From Silene noctiflora (Eukaryota > Streptophyta > Magnoliopsida > Caryophyllales > Caryophyllaceae), in contig VHZZ01000125.1 of assembly GCA_009801015.1 (NCBI GenBank), positions 258,937 to 280,096 on the forward strand: a stretch of 21,160 nt of DNA. Direction: 5' to 3'. The translations under genes were made by a program, and so were the position numbers. Shown in pieces: positions 17,531-21,160 of the stretch. A model generated the notes under the pieces. That model worked only from the letters and a program-made list of their open reading frames with translations, made no database searches and was not told where the DNA came from. Each line of letters begins with the position of its first letter. Position 1 is the stretch's first letter.

Positions 17531-17785
17531 TAATATGCCTCTTATATGAAAAAGACATAGATACCTTATCTAATAAACTGACATATAGCATAGCATTATT
17601 ATTAAATTTAATGACAGTCAACATAAAACAAAAGCATTATTTAATTTAATTAATTAAGTTTAATTAATTGGCTTAGCAATCTTGCCTCTTCACTTGTAAG
17701 TGGGGACACATAGGCTTGAGAATCTTAACTGCCCTACATGCATCTAATCACCATGTTCTACTACATAGGCCTTTTTTTTAAAATT
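17531..17785. other. intergenic DNA, nothing recognised
   Basis: AT-rich, with TTTAATTTAATTAATTAAG near 17640 and a T run near 17770-17793. No gene or bounded repeat. Confidence 0.3.
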
Positions 17786-17935
17786 TTTTTTTTTAAGTTG
17801 AATTGCACCGAATTGAAATAGAATTGAATTAAAGTAAAGAAGCTTAAACAGGAGTTGAAATACGAGTCGGTTTTAATAGAGCAAAATTGAATCGAATTGA
17901 GTCTAATTGAATTAAACTGAGCTGGATTGAATAAA
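17786..17935 (+). repeat. degenerate GAATTGAAT repeat
   Basis: The words GAATTGA, GAATTGAA, GAATCGAATTGA and GGATTGAATA recur about every 8-20 bases over 150 bases. This is a worn microsatellite or the body of a small element. Confidence 0.5.
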
Positions 17936-17950
17936 AATAAATTACTTATT

Positions 17951-18159
17951 CTCCCTCAGTTCCCGTCATGTGTTGCTTTTAATTTTGGCAAAAAAAACAA
18001 AAAAAGAGTAGGAGCCCAATTATTAGATGAAAAATGGATTACATTGAGTGTGAAGATTGAATTGTCCATCAAAAGTATTCCTAAAGTAGAAGAAAAGCAC
18101 ACAAATAACTGAGACACCCAAAAATAGAATAAATAAACAAATAACCGGGACGGAGGAAA
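17951..18159. mobile_element. Stowaway MITE, degenerate ends (209 bp)
   Basis: The left end is CTCCCTCAGTTCCCGTCATG and the right end is AAATAACCGGGACGGAGGAAA, its inverted partner with two changes. TA follows at 18160-18161; TT precedes where TA is expected. A chance ORF of 117 codons on the minus strand overlaps it. Confidence 0.75.
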
Positions 18160-18265
18160 TATGAGCTAAGAATCTAAGGTTAAGGATATATACTAGCCTT
18201 AGGAATATAATACATCGGGCAGTCTCGAGATTTCTTTCACTTACACTATTTAACCCTTTCATAAA

Positions 18266-18448
18266 CAAAGCGTCTCCCTTGTGACGGGTCGGTATTTGTG
18301 ACGGGTAATGCCACTCACAAAACGAATAAAGCAAAAGGTGGGGCACCCCTCCACTTGCTTTCCTCTCTCCTCTCATGGGTCTTTTGTTTCACAATTTGGT
18401 ACCCGTCTTCTCAAAGTGACGGATACCTTCCGTCACAAATGAGAATTG
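18266..18448. mobile_element. GTGACGGA-family MITE, copy 3 (183 bp)
   Basis: A 12-base word CCCTTTCATAAA flanks it exactly (18254-18265 and 18449-18460), a likely target duplication and longer than usual for Mutator-like elements (about 9-11). The left end is CAAAGCGTCTCCCTTGTGACGG; the right end, reverse-complemented, is GCAATTCTCATTTGTGACGG. A perfect 8-bp hairpin (GTGACGGA, 18416-18423, with its complement at 18429-18436) lies near the right end. Confidence 0.6.
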
Positions 18449-18517
18449 CCCTTTCATAAATATCATTTTAATTGGATGTTTGATGTCATTTAGTTGTGTT
18501 AAATACAATTATTATTA

Positions 18518-18608
18518 CTCCCTCCACACATAAGTTTTCACCTCATTTCTATAATACATGAGAGGAGTATTTTATTGAAATGGGGTGAAAATAGGTGTGT
18601 GGAAGGAG
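18518..18608. mobile_element. short Stowaway MITE (91 bp), nearly all inverted repeat
   Basis: The ends CTCCCTCCACACATAAGTTT and (reverse-complemented) CTCCTTCCACACACCTATTT continue as inverted arms of about 32 bases. TA duplicates lie at 18516-18517 and 18609-18610. Belongs to a different subfamily from the CCGTCCC copies. Confidence 0.82.
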
Positions 18609-18679
18609 TACATAAATTACCACTTGCCTTGCTATATCAGTATTACCTCAAAACAATTTTTTTTTCTTTTTTTTGAAAA

Positions 18680-18693
18680 ACCCATATGCGGGT
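18680..18693 (-). other. LINE 3' UTR stem-loop
   Basis: ACCC and GGGT pair across ATATGC, directly between the ORF2 stop (18695) and the A tail. In plant LINEs a 3' stem-loop is thought to be recognised by the reverse transcriptase. The role here is inferred from position. Confidence 0.45.
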
Positions 18694-18694
18694 A

Positions 18695-19640
18695 TTAATT
18701 AATTTCCAAAACGTCTAACCTTGCAGCATCCACAATGTTCGGAGGCATATTATCGAACCACAAACAAGTACCTAGCCTGCCCGGATTAGCATGAGCTAAT
18801 TCATGAGTAACCCTATTAAAGTTCTGACTGGTAAAAAAAAAAGACAATAATATCATCAAAACAATTACTCCTTCCAATCCGCTATTTTCTTCCTCTTTCA
18901 AGTGAGCACAAGGATTAAGGGAGGGAGTATTATATTGATAAAGGAAAATGTGGGGTTGGGGGATTGTAGTAATTAGAAATAAAATAAGAGTAAAAGAGTT
19001 GGTGGGGGTTTGGTGATAGGAGAGAGGGATGAATAAAATAAGAGTAAATTGTTACCAAAAATAGAAAGGGGAAGAAAACCTGAATAATCCGTTTTAGGAA
19101 ATAGGGAAGAAAATAGAGGATTGGAGGGAGTACATAAATTGAAAATGTCTTCGTAAATTAAATAAATGTAATTACGCCCCTGTTTTCGCTGCTTCAAGGC
19201 CTGGACAACTGAGAGGTTATCTCCTTCGTTGATCACCCTTCGAATGCTCCTATTCTTCGCCTCTTGTAACCCTTCGACCATAGCCATGACTTCCACTTCT
19301 TCAGGATCCATCAACTCCTTAACTAGCTTCGTTATACCTCATTCTACCCGTCCATCCCCATCTCGACAAATTACTCCGAAACCCGTCCACATTCCCTCCT
19401 TCACCCTTGCATCCACATTCACCTTCTTCATACCATCTCGCGGTCTGGTCCACCCTGAAACCTCATCTTTTACCGTAGGATCACCCACTCTTCCTATTCT
19501 TGTGTCCAAGATCATCATCCCCATCTCCCTTTTTAAATCTTGTGCCCTTCTCACAACCTCGGCCGGCTCCACCCTTTTGCCTTCGAACACCACCTTATTC
19601 CGCTCCTTCTATATTGCCCAACATCCCACCCTAAACGTCG
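18695..19640 (-). pseudogene. LINE RNase H domain, interrupted by a MITE
   Basis: Frame features: CWAI, a TAG where Trp is usual, then KERNKVVFEGKR; WTRPRDGMKKVNVDARV with the first catalytic Asp; GFGVICRDGDG; a TGA at 19336-19338; EEVEVMAMVEGL with the Glu; NEGDNLSVVQAL with the second Asp. The MITE at 18868-19130 interrupts after IYEDIFNL. The domain resumes at RVTHELAHANPG and ends at EIN with the stop at 18695. A poly-A/T run at 18835-18844 probably caused a local frameshift. Confidence 0.85.
18868..19130. mobile_element. Stowaway MITE inside the LINE (263 bp)
   Basis: The left end is CTCCTTCCAATCCGCTATTT and the right end, reverse-complemented, CTCCCTCCAATCCTCTATTT. TA duplicates lie at 18866-18867 and 19131-19132. 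The LINE's RNase H reading resumes on the far side, so this insertion is younger than the LINE. G-rich internal sequence, no coding function. Confidence 0.87.
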
Positions 19641-19658
19641 AGAATTCGTACTCACCCC

Positions 19659-20306
19659 TCACTCTCTTCTCTCGTTCTCCACCCACTCCCTCACCCGCTT
19701 AATCCTGACTTCATTACTTGTCTCCAGCCCTAGCCCATCCCATACCCAACCCATCCACCCACAATCCCGGAAACGGTGAACACAAGTTTCCTTCTCATGT
19801 ATACAAATTGGGCAGATGTCATACGCATCGCGAATCCTTCTGGCCAGGTTTCTTTTAGTAGCAAGAGCATTGTGGCACATCTGCCATAAAAAAGACTTTG
19901 ATGCGCGGTGAGATGGAGGTTCGCCAAACTTAATCTAGAGCTGTTTCTCTCTCGAGTAATCTGACTGCTCCACCATCTCGGCATTATTTCCATTGAGCAG
20001 CCTATATGCCGTTTTGACAGAGTAAACCCCATCCTTCTCAGGTCCTTAACACCATATATCCTCCGGTCTAGATGGGCTAATGCGAATACTAAGAACGCTG
20101 TCCCATTCAAAAGGTATTAAAAAATGACGTACCTTCTGCTCGTCCCATTCACGACCATTATCTATCATCAGTTCAGAAACTCGCATATCGTCGTTAGCAC
20201 CCCTTCTGGGCGAATTGATTTTCCTCGAGTGAGTACCCACCACCCATGGATCATGCCAAACTCTCGTGTCGTTTCCATTTCCAATTCTTTTCCGCAACCC
20301 CATCAC
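19659..20306 (-). pseudogene. LINE linker and zinc-binding region (zf-RVT)
   Basis: In a new frame after the RT break: RIGNGNDTRVWHDPWV, then EDIWC-stop near 20050, then DGVYSVKTAYRLLNG, and a zinc-binding motif CPIC...ETCVHRFRDC at about 19752-19825. These are the usual elements between RT and RNase H in plant LINEs. A further stop and frame change near 19655 lead into the RNase H frame. Confidence 0.8.
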
Positions 20307-21160
20307 AAGTGTATTACGTGCCTCCCAAATTCCACGTCAAGTGACAAAGTGTAGCTCGGATTGGTACCCAAATTAGCCGACAGATAAAAGCCTTCAGGGA
20401 AGTATTTCGATTTCATTATGCGGGACATCAGGCTATCCATATTCGTACAGAGTCTCCAAGCTTGTTTTCCAATAAGGGCTCTATTAAATAAGTGAAAATC
20501 ACGAAATTCGAGGCCACCTAAGCTCTTGGGCTTATACATCCTATTCCATGCTATCCAAGGAAATTTCCTCCGTCCTCCCTCTGCACCCCACTAGAAATTC
20601 GAAACCAAAGAACGCAACTCATCACAAAAATTAGCGGGTAGTATAAAAACGCTCATGGCATAAGTAGGAATAGATTGGGCAATTGCTTTTATCAACACTT
20701 CCTTCCCTGCTTTCGAGAGTAGCATCCCACGCCAACCTTGAAGTTTCTTACTAATATTATCTCGAATAACTTTGGAGATGACCTTCTTCAAATGACCAAC
20801 CACAGTTGGTAGTCCCAAATAGCCCTCTTAGACCTCCACCGGCTTCACTCCCAGTACCGCAATTATCCTATTTCGTCGACTTGTCCTCGTTCCTTTACTA
20901 AACGACACTGTGGTTTCATCAAGGTTCACCTTTTGTCCTGACACCATCTCATATTTTATTAGCACTTCTCTGATACGAATAGCCTCCCGTTCACAAGGCC
21001 GTGCAAAAAAAATACTATCATCGGCGGAAAGTAAATGTGACACACATGGGGCTTGGGGTACAATCCGAATGCCTATAGCCCCTAGTTCCGTTGCTCTCCT
21101 CATCAGACTGGATAGGACCTCTGCATAAAGAATAAAAAGATATGGGGAAAGTAGGTCGCC
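20303..21160 (-). pseudogene. LINE reverse transcriptase, C-terminal part
   Basis: Copies element RNA at the nicked chromosome. In one frame from the right edge: GDLLSPYLFILYAEVLS, then the catalytic box as SADDSIFF, where the family has FADD; both Asp are kept. Then come VSGQKVN, YLGLPTVVG, KLQGWRGMLLSKAGKEVLIKA and FPWIAWNRMYKPKSLGGLEF, all standard for plant LINE ORF2. In-frame stops occur near 20828 (before EGYLGLP) and near 20591 (after VSNF). The frame is lost near 20306. Confidence 0.88.

Larger units (their letters stand above)
18657..21160 (-). mobile_element. L1-type LINE, ORF2 3' part, runs off the right edge
   Basis: On the minus strand the order is reverse transcriptase, zinc-binding region, RNase H, stop, hairpin (18680-18693), A tail (18657-18674). 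This is the layout of plant L1 elements with an RNase H tail. The 5' part lies outside the window. Stops and at least three frameshifts make it inactive, and a Stowaway MITE splits it at 18868-19130. No LTR is present. Confidence 0.9.

Noticed and set aside
18023..18376. 117-codon ORF on the minus strand
   Set aside because: It spans a Stowaway MITE end and a foldback MITE; the hydrophobic run is translated AT-rich repeat.
19229..19702. 157-codon ORF on the plus strand
   Set aside because: Antisense to the LINE RNase H domain; Ser/Thr/Pro-rich composition is typical of such shadows.

Overview
This window reads as AT-rich nuclear DNA of a flowering plant. It holds a CLE-type peptide hormone gene, a Ty1/copia retrotransposon, plant L1-type LINEs, Helitrons, tRNA-derived SINEs and many Stowaway MITEs. 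The repeat style (Stowaway ends reading CTCCCTCCGTCCC, very short SINEs, inverted motifs such as GTGACGGA and GAGAGACC) makes me lean to Caryophyllales, but that is a weak inference. About 90% of the window is intergenic or transposon DNA. Only two host genes are convincing, and both encode small secreted peptides.

Layout, left to right. 1-3130 is the 3' two thirds of a decayed copia pol (integrase, reverse transcriptase, RNase H), almost all in one frame and broken by stop codons. Its polypurine tract and 3' LTR start follow at about 3158-3168. Within about 260 bases of the LTR start is a small secreted cysteine-rich, knottin-like peptide gene (about 3431-3670, +). 4979-5339 is a Mutator-like element with a 9-bp target duplication. 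5888-6166 (-) is a clear CLE signalling-peptide gene of the CLE5/CLE6 type, with a TATA-like box, a poly(A) signal and a 3' hairpin. A non-autonomous Helitron (6329-6856, -) sits just upstream of it.

From 6857 to 18650 I see no host gene. The stretch is filled with Stowaway MITEs, two short SINEs, a second Helitron, a hAT MITE nested in a Stowaway, foldback MITEs with GTGACGGA hairpins, two inverted copies of an AT-rich repeat, a LINE RNase H remnant, and a block of three 260-bp tandem units. 18657 to the right edge is a minus-strand L1-type LINE (reverse transcriptase, zinc-binding region, RNase H, 3' hairpin, poly-A tail). It is broken by stops and frameshifts and split by a Stowaway MITE.

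The two peptide genes are not visibly linked in function. What joins them is setting: each has a transposon end directly at its 5' side (a copia LTR, a Helitron), which is where a transposon could change expression. The nested insertions also give relative dates: the AT-rich repeat precedes its SINE and Helitron, the Stowaway precedes its hAT MITE, and the LINE precedes its Stowaway.
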